From contig JAAROD010000090.1 in the NCBI GenBank assembly GCA_012274445.1, positions 248,001 through 312,000 of the forward strand: a DNA stretch of 64,000 bases, written 5' to 3'. This DNA comes from Sclerotiophoma versabilis. Lineage: Eukaryota > Ascomycota > Dothideomycetes > Pleosporales > Didymellaceae. Shown piece after piece: positions 12,889 through 24,398 of the stretch (position 1 is the first letter of the stretch; each line of letters begins with the position of its first letter). Position numbers and translations under genes: made by a program. The notes under the pieces are model-generated. The model was not told the origin of the DNA. It saw nothing but the letters and a program-made list of their open reading frames with translations, and searched no databases.

Positions 12889-13604
12889 TCTGCAATACTT
12901 GTACACACTGCTGTCCGATTGCACGTACAGTAGCACAGTCCTGCAGAGTGCACACTCCATTGTGTGATCAGCCCAACATCTGCCGACCACCGGGGAGACG
13001 CTCTGTGCGCCGTCGTGTTCATGTGTACATAATCAAGGCGCCGAAAAGTAACATTGCACTACCCACAGTACTGAGGCCACCAACTGTGCCTATAGCCTTG
13101 GCCATTGATTCCACGATCAATTGCGGAACCGAGAATTTATATTCGTTCAAGATTCACGTATGCCTGGCGGGCCTCACTGCCTAGGATTGACTCTGACATG
13201 CAATCTTTGGGATTGCGACAAGCTCGAGAATACGCTGTTTAACTGTAAACCAATGAACCCGAAATCCTGACTTGCATCTTCAGCAATCGTAATTTTGTAG
13301 GGTAGACAAACGTCACTGATATTGATTATGAATGAAAGCGATGTGACAGGCTCTTTCTGCCGCAAAGGCGCTAGGTACCCCACGTTTCAGCGACTAGCGC
13401 GCTTAAGCAATCGCAGTCAACAACTTTCGACCTTTAACACGCTCTATCAATGACGGTCGAACATCATTGGCGAGCGAAGCATATGCAGTTTAAAAATTCT
13501 AATCACGAACTCCTAGTCTCTTCTATTACTGTTTTCACCTCCGTACTTGCACTTAGACGTCGACTTCCTCACAGCTAGAGCCACTCCCCCTCTGATCGTC
13601 CACT
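12889..13604. other. Intergenic, no gene seen
   Basis: About 700 bp between the regulator and the aldolase gene, on the same strand; holds the 3' end of one and the promoter of the other. Only short unsupported frames. Confidence 0.6.
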
Positions 13605-14561
13605 ATGGCGCCCTCTGCTGTTGCCGTTGAACCTTCTGCGACTGTTAAAACGAAGCAGCTCGTGCCTCGGAACGAAGAATCGAAGAAAGAAAAGACGCCA
13701 CTGCAGGCTATCTCACAAGGGTTTTGCTTGCCAGGCATTCCACTATTCTCATCGCATGATAAGGAACGCGCATGGATATTGAACCACATGGCAGGGGCCT
13801 TTCGAGTGTTCGCTCGCAAAGGCTTCACCGAGGGGATGAGTGGTCACATCTCTGTCCGCGATCCCGAAAATGCTCATGCCTTCTGGACGAATCCACTGGG
13901 CAGGCACTTTGCTCTCCTAGAACCGTCCGACATGATACTAGTCGACTACAACGGCAAACCGATAGGAGGAAATACAAGTCGACCAGCAAATGCGGCTGGC
14001 TTCCTGATACACTCGGCACTGCACAAAGCAAGACCTGATGTCAATGCAGCATGCCATGCCCACAGCAAAGCAGGCAAGGCATGGAGCACCTTTGCCAGAC
14101 CGCTCGAGATGATCAATCAGGATGTGACTTATTTCTATGGTGATGCCCAGGCTGTTTACAATGAGTTCGGTGGCGTCGTGTTTAGCGAAGAAGAGGGTCA
14201 ACGTCTAGCGGCTGCTCTGGGACCAAAGGGTAAGGGCATGATTCTGCGGAACCATGGGCTCCTGGTAAGTACACTATGATCCTCGTATCTGCGCGCAGTG
14301 AACGGTCGATCTGACACATAGCAGACTGTAGGAGACACAGTCGACGAAGCTGCATACTTGTACACACTCATGGAGCGCTCCTGTGAGATCCAGCTCATGG
14401 TCGAAGCAGCAGCAGCCAATGGTGTACCAAAAGTGTATGTTGATGATGAGGCAGCGGCCTACACTTTCAAGATGGCGAGCGATCCTGAGAGTCTGTACTG
14501 GGAGTTCCAGCCCGAACTGGAGTACGAGCAAGTACACAGCAATGGCGCCTTTGAAATCTAG
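13605..14561 (+). CDS. Class II aldolase/adducin-family protein
   Basis: Two exons, 13605-14264 and 14325-14561, joined over a 60-nt intron (GTAAGT donor, CTGAC branch, GCAG acceptor), give a 299-residue protein. The fold is shown by a GHISVRDP segment near residue 82 (the glycine-rich substrate loop), LEPSDMILVDYNG, the zinc-ligand pair in ACHAHSKAG near residue 150, and the third histidine in ILRNHGLL just before the intron, continuing TVGDTVDEAAYLY in exon 2. Bacterial members cleave sugar phosphates such as fuculose- or ribulose-phosphate; most fungal members are of unknown substrate. About 50 N-terminal residues before the domain are low in structure and Lys/Glu rich. It is probably cytosolic, as no signal or membrane segment is seen. 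Confidence 0.88.
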
Positions 14562-16068
14562 GGCACCTCTTTTGCTACAACAGGTTTACAAAACAAAATA
14601 CGCACAGCTGTCCCACCCTCACGCTGCTCTTGTGCAACCAGGTGCCGGGATTTTATCCCTTTCCTTACCGCTTCGAAACCAGATTGCAGTACAAGCCGCC
14701 AATAGAGCTTGAATTTGTTGGTTGATTGAATGCCAGGCTGACCTTGACTATTTGCCGTTGAAGACAGCCTGACTTTGGCGACCAAGAATTTCCAAGAGTT
14801 TACGACTTCCAAGAGTTTATGGCTCCGCCCGTGTTTTGCAGCCAAGCCGCCACCTTCCCGCCGTTCTTGCAGCACAGCCCAGTCCAGCACGACCACAAAA
14901 TCGAGAATCTCACCTTGGTCCCCACAATCCTCCCCGCGTTCCATCAGCAGAGTCCAGACTGCACATCCCATGTGCTCTCCGGCCGTAATCTCTATTCCGG
15001 ACCTTGACTTTGGCTCTACTGACGCAAGGATTAGTCGCACAATGAGGCCTCACAGCAGATCACAGGGGTTTCGACGAGGTGATTCAACGCATATGCTCAG
15101 CGGTCGGTAACGGCGCACTGCACAAAGCTGCAGCGTACGCGCATACCGCCTTAGGAGTACGCCAGACGATGAAGATGTTTCAATCATTTCCGTTCGAAGC
15201 GCTAGGTACTATGATGACATGCAACGCTTACGGACCGCTATGGCTTAGCGCTAGAACGATTGGAGAGGAATGGTTGGCGCCCGTTTTGAAACAATTTCAT
15301 CGTCCTAGTGACCTTCATCCAAATTATCAACCACCGCTCATCCAAGGCTTTAACAAGCACAACACAACTCGTCAATCTGAGCATCATATCGCCATGTCTG
15401 CGCACTTATCAGGCAATATTCTGACTACAATTGCAGCAGATTGTCAGGTGGGGCGGGGCTTATAACCCATCTTGCTCGAATCGTTCCCGGTAGATGGCGA
15501 ACGCGATACCTGAGACAGGATCAGAGTACCCGCCCGAAGAATACGTCAAATGTCTGCATCAACAGCCGGAAGAAGTCACTGCGATCTGCAATTAGCACGT
15601 GGAGCTCCTGCACCAGGCTTCGTGCAAGGTGCACGCTTGCTCTCGTGCGCCAAGAACCGAAAAAGCTACCGAATATTTGTAGCCAAGGCCGCCATTTCGC
15701 GATAGGAGATACCTAGTGACCACTCCGTATCTCGCCTCATCGACCAGACAAGGCATTCTCCGTGATTTCTAGGTTTGGGGCCGTGACATGCTCGAATCCA
15801 CCGAAAACTTGCCGCTTTCCAAGCAGGACCAGTGACGCGTACAAGGCGCTGCAAGATGCATAGAAAGCTGGTGGCTCTTGGCGCTGGCGCCATTCACAGC
15901 AGCTGCCCTGCAAGTATAGTTCTGCCCTTGGCAATTTCCGTTGCGATGCATTGTGGAAATCGAACTGTGCAAGGTGGCGGAGTTCGTTTCGTAGACTTCT
16001 TAAGGGGCCTCACGCGCACAACCTGAGAGACATGCTCCTATCCATCAATCACAAGACAATACATCATC
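14562..16068. other. 1.5 kb without a convincing gene
   Basis: Overlapping open frames on both strands (minus 14558-15040, plus 15079-15465) show no domain, no splice pattern and no consistent codon bias. Treated as intergenic. Confidence 0.5.
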
Positions 16069-16957
16069 ATGCTTTTTTCATCACTGACCTTTGTCGCTGC
16101 GCTGGCTCCGGCAGTTCTTGGATGCCCACAACACTCGAACAATGAACGACCAGTTCTCCAAGGGCGCCAGGTCAATCCCGCGCAGAATCCTAGCGCCAAC
16201 AGAACACAGAATATTTGGGCGTACGAGGTTTGTACATTGATGGTTCGTTCAAGAAGACGTTGTTGCTGATACTGATCTATAGGCATCATTCAACTGGGGA
16301 AAGTTGAGTCCTGATTACCGTCTGTGTCAGACCGGAACACAACAGTCGCCGATTGCTCTCTCCCTCGGCAACGGACTCTCACTCAATCACGTTCCAACTT
16401 TCAACTACACCGGCTCGGTGGCTGGTAACTTCTTCAATTGGGGCTATGGTCCGGCTTTTACACTTACTCACAACGGAGACTGGACATCGCACCCCAGCTT
16501 TACGTACGACAATGAGACACTCTACCTAAAAGGCTGGCACATCCACTCACCTGCTGACCACTCTGTCGGAGGAGACCGTAGCAAGGCCGAGATGCATTTT
16601 GTCCATGTCGACGCTGACGGTCACGAGGGTGCCGTTCTAGCCTTCCGTCTGGACCCGGGAAACTTCAACAGCACCTTCTTTGACCAGCTCCCTCCCATGA
16701 TTGGATTTGACGAGATGCAAACTCAGCAGCCCATTGAGATTGATCTAACCCCTGCTATGGAGTCTGTGCAGTACTTCAACGAGTTCTGGACTTATCAGGG
16801 TAGCTTGACTAGCCCGCCTTGCCACGAGGGCATCAGATGGTTCATTGCTAGGCAGATCATGTTCACTGGGGTCGAGCAGATGCAGGCTATCCTGGGTGCA
16901 AGCACCTACTCTGCAAGAGCTGAGCAAGAAGTGTGGCAGCATCGCATCAATGAATAG
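16069..16957 (+). CDS. Secreted alpha-class carbonic anhydrase
   Basis: Catalyses reversible hydration of CO2 with an active-site zinc; here probably in the wall or outside the cell. Exon 1 (16069-16227) encodes an 18-residue signal peptide (hydrophobic LFSSLTFVAALAPAVLG); a 55-nt intron (16228-16282) leads into exon 2, for 277 residues in all. The domain is clear: SFNWGKLSPDYRLC, TGTQQSPIAL, and the zinc ligands in GWHIHSPADHS (two His) and EMHFVHVD (third His); the C-terminal SPPCHEGIRWFIARQ matches the SLTTPPC block that lines the active site. Several N-glycosylation sequons (NYT, NET, NST) fit a secreted enzyme. The start is chosen because it places the signal peptide at the N-terminus. 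Confidence 0.93.
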
Positions 16958-17609
16958 TTGGAGTCCATTGGGTTGTTTTGGTCGATGCACAAAGAGCCTT
17001 GCTGGATATAAATTTTATGTACGTAGTAGTCAGAGAGGAGTAGCCTGTGTGTACATACTTAGGTCAATGTGAACAACGAAGTGATAAGATCTACCAAGAT
17101 ACAAATCAGCGAGGTTATAGGAAGGTATATGTAACTGAATAGACGACCTACAAAACAATCAGAGGTCGTGCAGGACTCGTGATAAAGCGGAGTGAATATG
17201 CTCGTACTACAGAGTGCTCATGTCGTCTGGCCATACACTTTTGGCAGGCGGCGGAACACATAAAGCAGTATATTTGAAGAAACATCCCTTAATAGCATCA
17301 CTTTCTGTACCTCAAATACCTACAATCTTGCTTCAATAGACCCTGACTGCAAAATACTCTAAATGTAACGACAATGGCCTTGGACACTTTGATTCTCAGT
17401 AATCCTGATTCTGAGAACATCTCTCTGTATTTATATGCTCTTTCGCGTTAGCCTGTTGTCAGATCACATGGTTCCTCAAAAGGCATAATACGTCATACAT
17501 AGGCTAGCCCCGCAGACAAGGCTCATGCCATCAACATTTAGCATCGCTGTTAGCTGCGAGCTACAGACACAAATTATCCGTCGTCAAACCAAGCTGAGCG
17601 TCTTTCGAC
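16958..17609. other. Intergenic, no gene seen
   Basis: About 650 bp between the carbonic anhydrase and a short-chain dehydrogenase on the same strand; moderately AT-rich, no structured element recognised. Confidence 0.6.
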
Positions 17610-18666
17610 ATGACACATCCTGCTCCCACACAGATAGCAACCAAAGATCTTTTCAGACTAGATGGGCGCACCATCTTAGGTAGGTCATTGACGATGGATC
17701 GCATCACTCATGTTGATGGGAGTAACGTATTGAAACTGACTATTTGAAAAAGTATCAGGGGGAGCAGGTGCTGTCGGCACAGTGGTTGGCAAGGCGATTC
17801 TGGAAAGTGGTGGCGATGTAGTCTTTCTCGATCTGATGCCACAAATGCCCGAGAACAAATGGCGTAAGCTGCAGTCCCAGCCTTGTGGGCTTAACTAACG
17901 TGCACTGTGGGCGATATCCTGGCATCTACAGAAGTCGCCAGTACAAAGGCGAGTTATCAACAACTCAACGTCCAAGACGAGGACACTATTACGACCGCCA
18001 TGAACCTCATTCGAATGAGACTACGCTACCCAATTCGAGGCTTTGTCTCTTGTGCCGCCATATCAGGAGAAAGCGATGCATGCGACTACTCAGCCTTTAT
18101 CTTCCGGCAAATCCTCGATGTGAACACCACTGGGACCTTTCTCGTAACCCGCGCAGTAACTAATGAAATGCATCGCACAAAAGTAACAGGAAGCATTGTT
18201 CTCATAGCTAGCATTAGCGGCCATATCAGTAATCGCGGTATCAACACTTCAGCCTACAATGCTTCGAAGGCTGCAGTGCATCAACTCGCTCGATCGCTGT
18301 CTGCTGAGTGGGGACACCCTCAGAATACTTTTCCCGGCAGTACTGTAACTGCGGCTAATCCCAGCCCGAGTACTGGGCCGAGAGAAGTGTATCCGCCCAT
18401 AAGGGTGAACACACTTAGTCCAGGACATATTGATACGCCTCTAAGTGAGGCTGCAAGAGTGAGAGGATTGACGCAAGAGTGGGCGAATCAGAATATGCTA
18501 GGAAGGATTAGTCAGCCTGAAGAGTACAGAGCTCCGGTGCTATTTCTGCTGAGCGAAGGTAGCAGCTATATGACGGGTGCGGTAAGTGTCAGAGGTATGA
18601 CCACTACCCAGATGCTGACTTTTCAAAAAGGACCTCAGAGTAGATGGTGGGCATTGTGCCTGGTAG
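17610..18666 (+). CDS. Short-chain dehydrogenase/reductase (SDR)
   Basis: NAD(P)-dependent oxidoreductase of unknown substrate. Four exons (17610-17679, 17753-17863, 17932-18581, 18631-18666) with introns of 73, 68 and 49 nt give 288 residues in frame. The cofactor loop GGAGAVG follows the strand TILVS and is split by intron 1; intron 2 restores ENKWQVAST; the catalytic serine lies in IASISGH and the catalytic pair in YNASK. The last intron is essential: it yields the classical SDR ending YMTGADLRVDGGHCAW and stop, whereas reading through adds an unrelated tail to 18788. An insert of about 25 residues (GHPQNTF...PPIRVN) before the RVNTLSPGHIDTPL block is longer than usual, and could hide a fourth intron. 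Confidence 0.88.
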
Positions 18667-19440
18667 TTTTGAGCTTTTTAATACGTGGTCGTGGACTACG
18701 GCTGTCAGTCTATTCACCTCGTAACCAACAGGTCCGACCAAGTTTGTCGGGACAACCTGTATTTGGAGGGCCTCACAAGATTCGGTAGCCGATATATAAC
18801 CTAGGTTTACACACTCCGTGAGAAACACTGCCTCACGCATCTGCATTTATAATGATACATGTTTGGCAGCGTCGGGCACAAAAGCGGATGCTCGGCCCTA
18901 ATCAAATATCACATGTACAACCTTAAAACCCATCCCGATGAACCTCTTAACAATGAACATTTTTGTTTCAACTTTGGTCGTTATGGTGGTATGTTCAAAT
19001 TCTTCATGTTGCCGGTGATTGCAGCGGTAATGTTTAAATTGTAGACCGACTGGGCTACCAGGCGTTTATGAAGCAGTACTTTTCGATGATCCGAATTGAA
19101 GCATCTACAAGGTTGACCAGGCCTTTAGTATACACGCCCTCATCCCACTGGAGCTACGCGTCAGCCGTAAAGCTCTCGACTCTCCTTGCTGCCACCTCCA
19201 CGGCATGTGACGTCTTGGCCGTCCCCACAAAGTCACGCCCCCCACCCCCCGGTTTATGGAGAATCTGGACTAAAGCTTCGTCACCAACCGATCAAGCCCA
19301 GACTAAATCTTTATTAGATGGCGCCTTTTCGGAACTGGCCTCGAATACATCGGCTCAAACATGTACCGCTCTACTAACGGCGACAACGGTACGCGTCTCA
19401 AATCCGAGATTGTGTCAACACGTCCAAACTACCTTGACTC
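18667..19440. other. Intergenic; possibly the decayed 5' part of a GMC-like gene
   Basis: No intact gene. Frames are short and broken; the C-run CCCCCCACCCCCC near 19239 is the only compositional oddity. Confidence 0.4.
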
Positions 19441-19860
19441 GAGCGCCAATCTGGGACAATCAAATCGGTGTTCGATCCGCTCAATGATGGAAGGGGAAGG
19501 ATCGTGCTTGTACAACGCGCCCAGCAATGTTATGTTTGAGGAAGAAACTACATTATCTCTGTGGGCGCATATGTCTTTGTAGCGGCAGGTGCGGTACCAT
19601 CAACCCCAGTGATCCAAACTCAAGCTTCTGTAGCTTTGGCGACATCTCTGGTTGCTGACGTGAGGAAATTCTCATCAACAATGAGGCATATGACGAGCTT
19701 ATCGTCCCCACTACGGAGCGGCATAGAGAGCCCCGGATGGATATACTGGCATGTACTGCGCTTATCAGAACAGAACGATGTTGAAGGGATATGTCCGGAA
19801 CGCTCATGCAAACCACTAAATTCGCAATGGCATGGGGAAACTGCTAAAATTTAAGTATTC
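19441..19860 (+). pseudogene. GMC/FAD oxidoreductase relic
   Basis: One frame reads a charged segment ending RIVLVQRAQQCYV, a TGA stop, then GRNYIISVGAYVFVAAGAVPSTPVI, which closely resembles the VVVAAGAVxTPxIL motif near the FAD site of glucose-methanol-choline and pyranose oxidoreductases. A second frame just downstream reads NNEAYDELIVPTTERHREPRMDIL before another stop. The frames shift and the pieces are too short for an active enzyme (normally about 550-650 residues), so this looks like a decayed gene. It lies between two SDR genes, where an oxidoreductase would be at home. The assignment rests on one motif. Confidence 0.35.
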
Positions 19861-20073
19861 GGTATATCAGATGTTCTGGATCGATTGAGAGTATGAGTTT
19901 AGATCTGACTATGCCGAGTAGCATAGCAGTGAAGGAGACAGCTAAAGGAAGTATTGAAGGGGTTTGCACTTTTGCAGCTAGTCAAGCAATCTTCACTCAA
20001 TCGATAAATGTGCCGCTGCTGCTATAGCTCAAGCCTAATCTGTGGAAACCAGAGACATTGATCAAACAATTGA

Positions 20074-20954
20074 CTACCACGGTAGCTGCAGAGGGGTTGG
20101 AAGTTTGTCTGTAGGGCCAAGCACTGGCTCAGCGGTACCAATGTCGCTGTTAAAGTCAGTTAATGTCCTATGGAAAAAATTGAAACTGACTGACCGCGGT
20201 CCTCGCGGTGCCCAGTACTCCCCAGTCTTGCTGATGTCGAATGTCTCGATCCACTCAGCAAGTGACTTTGCCGCGACATCGGGAGTAACAGCGCCACCTT
20301 CGTCCCAAAACTTGTCGAAACCGACTCCCTTGGTCATCTCGGTCCTCATGAAGCCTGGGTGAACGGCTGCTATCGCGACGCCTCTGTCCTTCAGGTCCAG
20401 GCTTAGGAGTTTCGCAGACATGTTCAGTGCAGTCTTGCTAGCATGGTGCCCATAATTGCCGCCACCCTCCTTCTCGTGTCTTAGAGTAATGCTTCCGCTT
20501 TCTGATGACACAAAGATGACCTTCGAGCCCTTACCCAACAGGTCGTTAGATTCATTGGCTAGCGTGGTGACAAGGATCGTGGGTCCGATAGCACAGGTAC
20601 GGTACATGCGTTCTTGTGCTTCAAACGATGGTTCCTGAAGGCTCTCTGTCGCAAAGTAGCCGGCGGTGATGATGACTGTGTCCAGAGTAGGGATTCCCTT
20701 GGCTTTGAGAAAGCGAACAATCTTGCTGCCAGCATCAGGCGAAGCGATGTCAATGCCAGGGATGTAAGTGACGTTCTTGTCTATCCACTGTCAGAACAGA
20801 AAACATTTGCCTGGAACATTTGAAACACACTGTTGTCAGGATGGTTTGACGTCCTTGCCGTAGCTAAGACATAGTGGTTCGGATCTGTAGCATACAGCTT
20901 GACCAGGCTCGCTCCGAGTCCTCGAGTCGCACCTACAATAAGGACAACAGGCAT
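20074..20954 (-). CDS. Short-chain dehydrogenase/reductase
   Basis: NAD(P)-dependent oxidoreductase of unknown substrate. Translation from 20954 starts MPVVLIVGATRGLGASLVKLY, a canonical Rossmann cofactor loop (GATRGLG). One short intron of about 41-43 nt near 20791-20835 (acceptor TCTGACAG) connects to WIDKNVTYIPGIDIASPDAG; the exact donor is uncertain. The C-terminal part holds the catalytic serine in VIFVSSESGSI and the pair YGHHASK, then AAVHPGFMRTEMTKG, typical of the sniffer/C-factor-like SDRs. Length is about 270 residues. A longer upstream open frame (to 21110) is discarded because the SDR fold starts exactly at the chosen methionine. Confidence 0.82.
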
Positions 20955-21201
20955 GCTGGTTCCGTAATAAGCAGCGAAGATTATGACCTGGCTTGGAGAC
21001 GTGGAGATTAGGTGTCTTGGGTTGAGAATGGTGTGATGGATCAGTAGGATTGACGAAGTTGTTCTATACGTTGCGTGCTTGCCTGTGAGTGCCAGCTTAT
21101 CGATAAGCAAGCTACGGCTCGTGCGACCGCACTGGAAGGTCTCGCGTCAAAACTCAAAGCCTTGCGGGCAAGTGTTGCGTATACCATTTGAATACTCGCA
21201 G

Positions 21202-22599
21202 TCAATCCACACTGTCCATGTTCAACAGGTTTTGCCTGCTGGTCATAGGCTCAGCGCGCCACCTGACAAAATCAGATCTTTCCACTTCTTTCGGGCCAAT
21301 GTAGTTCGTTTCTCGGACAATTTCCTCGTCCATGGCGTATAGAATGCTGCGATAGCGTGCGCATAGCTGGTCCCCATACTCTGCTAGATCAGGTATGGTC
21401 CATTGGTCATAGAGTCGACCATGAGTGTTGGCAGGCACATAGCAACCGTGGCACCGGAGAAACAGGTAGCAGAGAAAGCAGAGCCACTTGGATGTCCCGA
21501 TAACGCGAGGTTGATGGAAAGACGATGTCTGTGACCCTTGCAGACCGCCCTTCCCATTGATAGTATGGAAAGACTGGCGCAAAAGATCGTAGTACACGGC
21601 CAACTGAATCTCTGCATGCACGTGGCAGCTGGTCGCCCAAGCCTCATATCCGATTGTCGTCGGTACACTCTTGTATGGCGTGAGAAATGTCAGTTGCAGC
21701 CTGTTCTGGAACAGAGAAGGGTAGGTCCGGCTCGCATCGCTGAGTGAGGTCGCAATGCGCCAGTATGCGCCAATCTTTTCGATCTGTCGGAGACACTTGA
21801 TAGCTGACGCGACCTTCGCTGTGGGTGTCGTACTGGGGCTGTGTTCTAAGCGTCGTGCAAACTCCACCACGTCCTTGACCTTGCAAAACTGATAGCTTGC
21901 CTTGATGAGTTTTTTGAGAGACCCGAACTCATTCGGTGACCCTGTTTCAGACGCCTCGAAAGTTCCATAAGATGCGGCTAGATCATGCAGATTTTGCTCC
22001 ACGCAATGCCTTGCTGCTGCCTCCTTCTTGGTATAAAGAAATTGCACCCGATGTAGGAGGTTTGCGAAGTCTTTCCACAGAGGCTTTTTGTGTTGTTTGG
22101 AAAGGTATTTTGGCTTTTCCCATTTACTAGACCGAAACCGGGCGAGCAGTCGACGAAAATGTAGCTTCACGATTTGCTCGAACAACGCATCAATTGGCAT
22201 CGGGTCATCGAGCTTATCAGCGTTCACAGTCAGGTTGTCTGCAATCTGCTGCAGTGCAGTCTTCACCTCGCCACTGAGTGCCAGGTCTAATGCTGCGAAC
22301 CGTACTGTAAGTCCGGCTTGGTGTGCGTGCTCTTCCAGACACACGGCAGCCACGCTTTGCGCCCCTTCCTCGATGGCAGCTAAGAAAGCGAGGTCGTCTG
22401 CCAGTTGCTGCTCAACATCCAATGGCAATGTGTAACCTTTCGCTTCTTTATCATCCTTCATGGTAAAAGTCTGCGGCTCAACTGGAACCGCATTTGTGCG
22501 CTGTTCAAGTTCTATAAGATGCTGGCGAAAGGTCTCCTCGGGAAGTTCGAGCCATATTGAGTGGTCTGAGCTCGAGGTGCGGCTTTCAAGTCGTGACAT
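21202..22599 (-). CDS. Predicted OTT_1508-like nucleic-acid/nucleotide deaminase
   Basis: 465 residues from the methionine at 22599; the frame stays open to 22944 but the extra N-terminus looks like translated leader. The C-terminal third has the zinc-deaminase signature: HAEIQL at residues about 328-333 (His ligand and catalytic Glu) and KWLCFLCYLFL at about 371-381 (CxxC, the two Cys ligands). The spacing and the IGTSKWLCFLC context match the fungal branch of the OTT_1508 family in the cytidine-deaminase superfamily. The N-terminal 300 residues are alpha-helical and Leu/Ala/Lys rich without a known domain. The substrate of fungal members is unknown; no signal peptide or membrane segment is seen. 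Confidence 0.72.
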   Translation of the reverse strand: MSRLESRTSSSDHSIWLELPEETFRQHLIELEQRTNAVPVEPQTFTMKDDKEAKGYTLPLDVEQQLADDLAFLAAIEEGAQSVAAVCLEEHAHQAGLTVRFAALDLALSGEVKTALQQIADNLTVNADKLDDPMPIDALFEQIVKLHFRRLLARFRSSKWEKPKYLSKQHKKPLWKDFANLLHRVQFLYTKKEAAARHCVEQNLHDLAASYGTFEASETGSPNEFGSLKKLIKASYQFCKVKDVVEFARRLEHSPSTTPTAKVASAIKCLRQIEKIGAYWRIATSLSDASRTYPSLFQNRLQLTFLTPYKSVPTTIGYEAWATSCHVHAEIQLAVYYDLLRQSFHTINGKGGLQGSQTSSFHQPRVIGTSKWLCFLCYLFLRCHGCYVPANTHGRLYDQWTIPDLAEYGDQLCARYRSILYAMDEEIVRETNYIGPKEVERSDFVRWRAEPMTSRQNLLNMDSVD

Positions 22600-23166
22600 G
22601 GGGGTAGGCGTAAACATGAACAATTGTAAAAAGAAAATGAGGATTCGGCCATCGCCAGTACTAGCGTGTTTCTTAAGCGAGGTGGAAGGCGACAGGTTGT
22701 GACAAGCATCTTGCTGCGACTGAAACGAACCTCGCTCCATCAATCTATTGCAGTGTGTAGAAGACATCCTACAAGTCCTCGACATTTGGGATACTTGTGC
22801 CGTCCTTACTGGGTAGTATAGAGACCTGATGCACGTTGTTGGCCTATGAAAAATTGTATTTCGACGCATTCCAACACTGTACATATCATGTTCATCCTTT
22901 TGCCAATGAGTTACCACCGATGATATGAGCTGAGTCAATATCATTGCCCACTGAAATATGTTCCATTTAATTCCAAACCGCGATGTGAGTTGTGTTCAAG
23001 TTCTCAACCCAAGTCCGTGAACAGCTTCATTACCACTAATCCTATGTGGGGATGTTACGACAGATTCATACATGATGCCTTATGGACAGTGCATTGACCC
23101 GGCCGCAGCGAGATCGCAAGCAAATCTTCTGATACGTTGATATCGCGTACATGGTCGTGACTCAGT
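22600..23166. other. Intergenic/promoter, no separate gene
   Basis: Upstream of the deaminase and downstream of the next minus-strand gene. The first part is open in the deaminase frame but of leader-like composition. Confidence 0.55.
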
Positions 23167-24398
23167 CTAGAGCACGCTATGCACCCGCTTCGAGGGTCTC
23201 TTTGAGACCTTTGTAACAAACTGTGGCATCGTCGCATTGGTATTTCTTGTAGAAGGCGCTGCGAATGGACTGGAATTTTCAGTTTCCCTTCTCGATGTGT
23301 GAGAGGGTGATGTTGCTAGCGCTCGTTTCGCAGGTTGTAATGCCGTTGCAGTCTGCCTTCCTTTCGCCTTCCTCTTCTTCGAAGTTTGTACAGGCTGGAC
23401 GTCGTTCTGCGGGCTCTCCTGCATTGTGAGTGGGCTCGAACTATTGATGATGAAGCCCGATATTTCAGTATCCGGACTCGAGCTGATGACGATGGGTCGA
23501 GCACCAGCTCGCCTTCTGCGAGTAGACGGAGTTCTTTTTTCTTCTCGCCGACGCTCGGGTTCGACTTACTCTCGCAGCCATATCGCTCCTTCTGCGACCG
23601 TATCATCAATGTCTTCTGCGACTGTTCCAAGAAGTTGGTCCCCCGGATCGCGTTCGCTGTCTGAGTCATATCCGTTTAGTCTCACAGTCAGCGGTCCCGC
23701 TCTCCCAGACGGATCCTTCCGCCACGATTTCCCACGCGCAGGAGGCGGCATGTCGATGTCCTCAAACATGTTTGCGCCCGTCCGAGGCAAGGCAGTATCG
23801 AATGGATGGCCATTGACAGCTGGAAGATAACCATCGGCGACATGACCATCTTCACCATCGCAAGGGACAGACGTGACCTTTTGAGCGATGTAGCACTTTC
23901 TGAACTTGTTGGCTTTGTCTCGTTTGATCGCCTCCTGACGGCGGAAGGTTGTGCGTTTGCTCTCTGTGGTGACACAGCAGTCAGATGCTAATCAAAACTG
24001 TACGCAATAGAGGGAAATGTCTAACCTGCTTTCTCAGGTGAAAAGGCCGCTTCAATCTGCGCCTCATGTGCATCATCGACACAGGCATCGCAGTAGAAAT
24101 CCAAACCCAAAGCGATCCTCAATCTCATCTTCTTGACCTTTTTCGGATCTTTTGACGTCGCGTAATGGTGGCAATTGGGCGCACATGGCTCGTCCGGTTT
24201 CAGTGTTGTGATCAGGTGGCGACAGACTAGGACATGCTCGCATTGTAAAGACTTGTTGGGACAGGAATCGGTTTCCGGAGTGACTTCCACTGCAGGGTAT
24301 GTGATGACTTCGCGTATGACAAGGTGTTTGCGTATCGGCGACATTGATCCTGGGGCTGGTGCCCAGAACGGCAAAGTTGAGGGGTCTAGACAAGACAA
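23167..24398 (-). CDS. Cys/His-rich conserved orphan with basic low-complexity tail
   Basis: No known function. Three exons, 24398-24026, 23963-23570 and 23515-23167, with introns of 62 nt (GTTAGA...CACAG) and 54 nt (GTAAGT...CGCAG), sum to exactly 372 codons (371 residues). The N-terminal part has Cys/His spaced like a metal-binding module: CPNKSLQCEHVLVCRHL, then PCAPNCHHY, then FYCDACVDDAHEAQIEAAF. After the first intron the sequence becomes charged (KRTTFRRQEAIKRDKANKF), then Ser/Pro/Lys rich with a KKRKAKGR stretch that could be a nuclear signal. A second in-frame methionine (about 24344) may be the true start. Exon 1 may have a partner further upstream that I could not find. Confidence 0.6.

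Noticed and set aside
14558..15465. Possible genes on the minus (14558-15040) and plus (15079-15465) strand
   Set aside because: No domain, start context or splice pattern; each ends at random stops.
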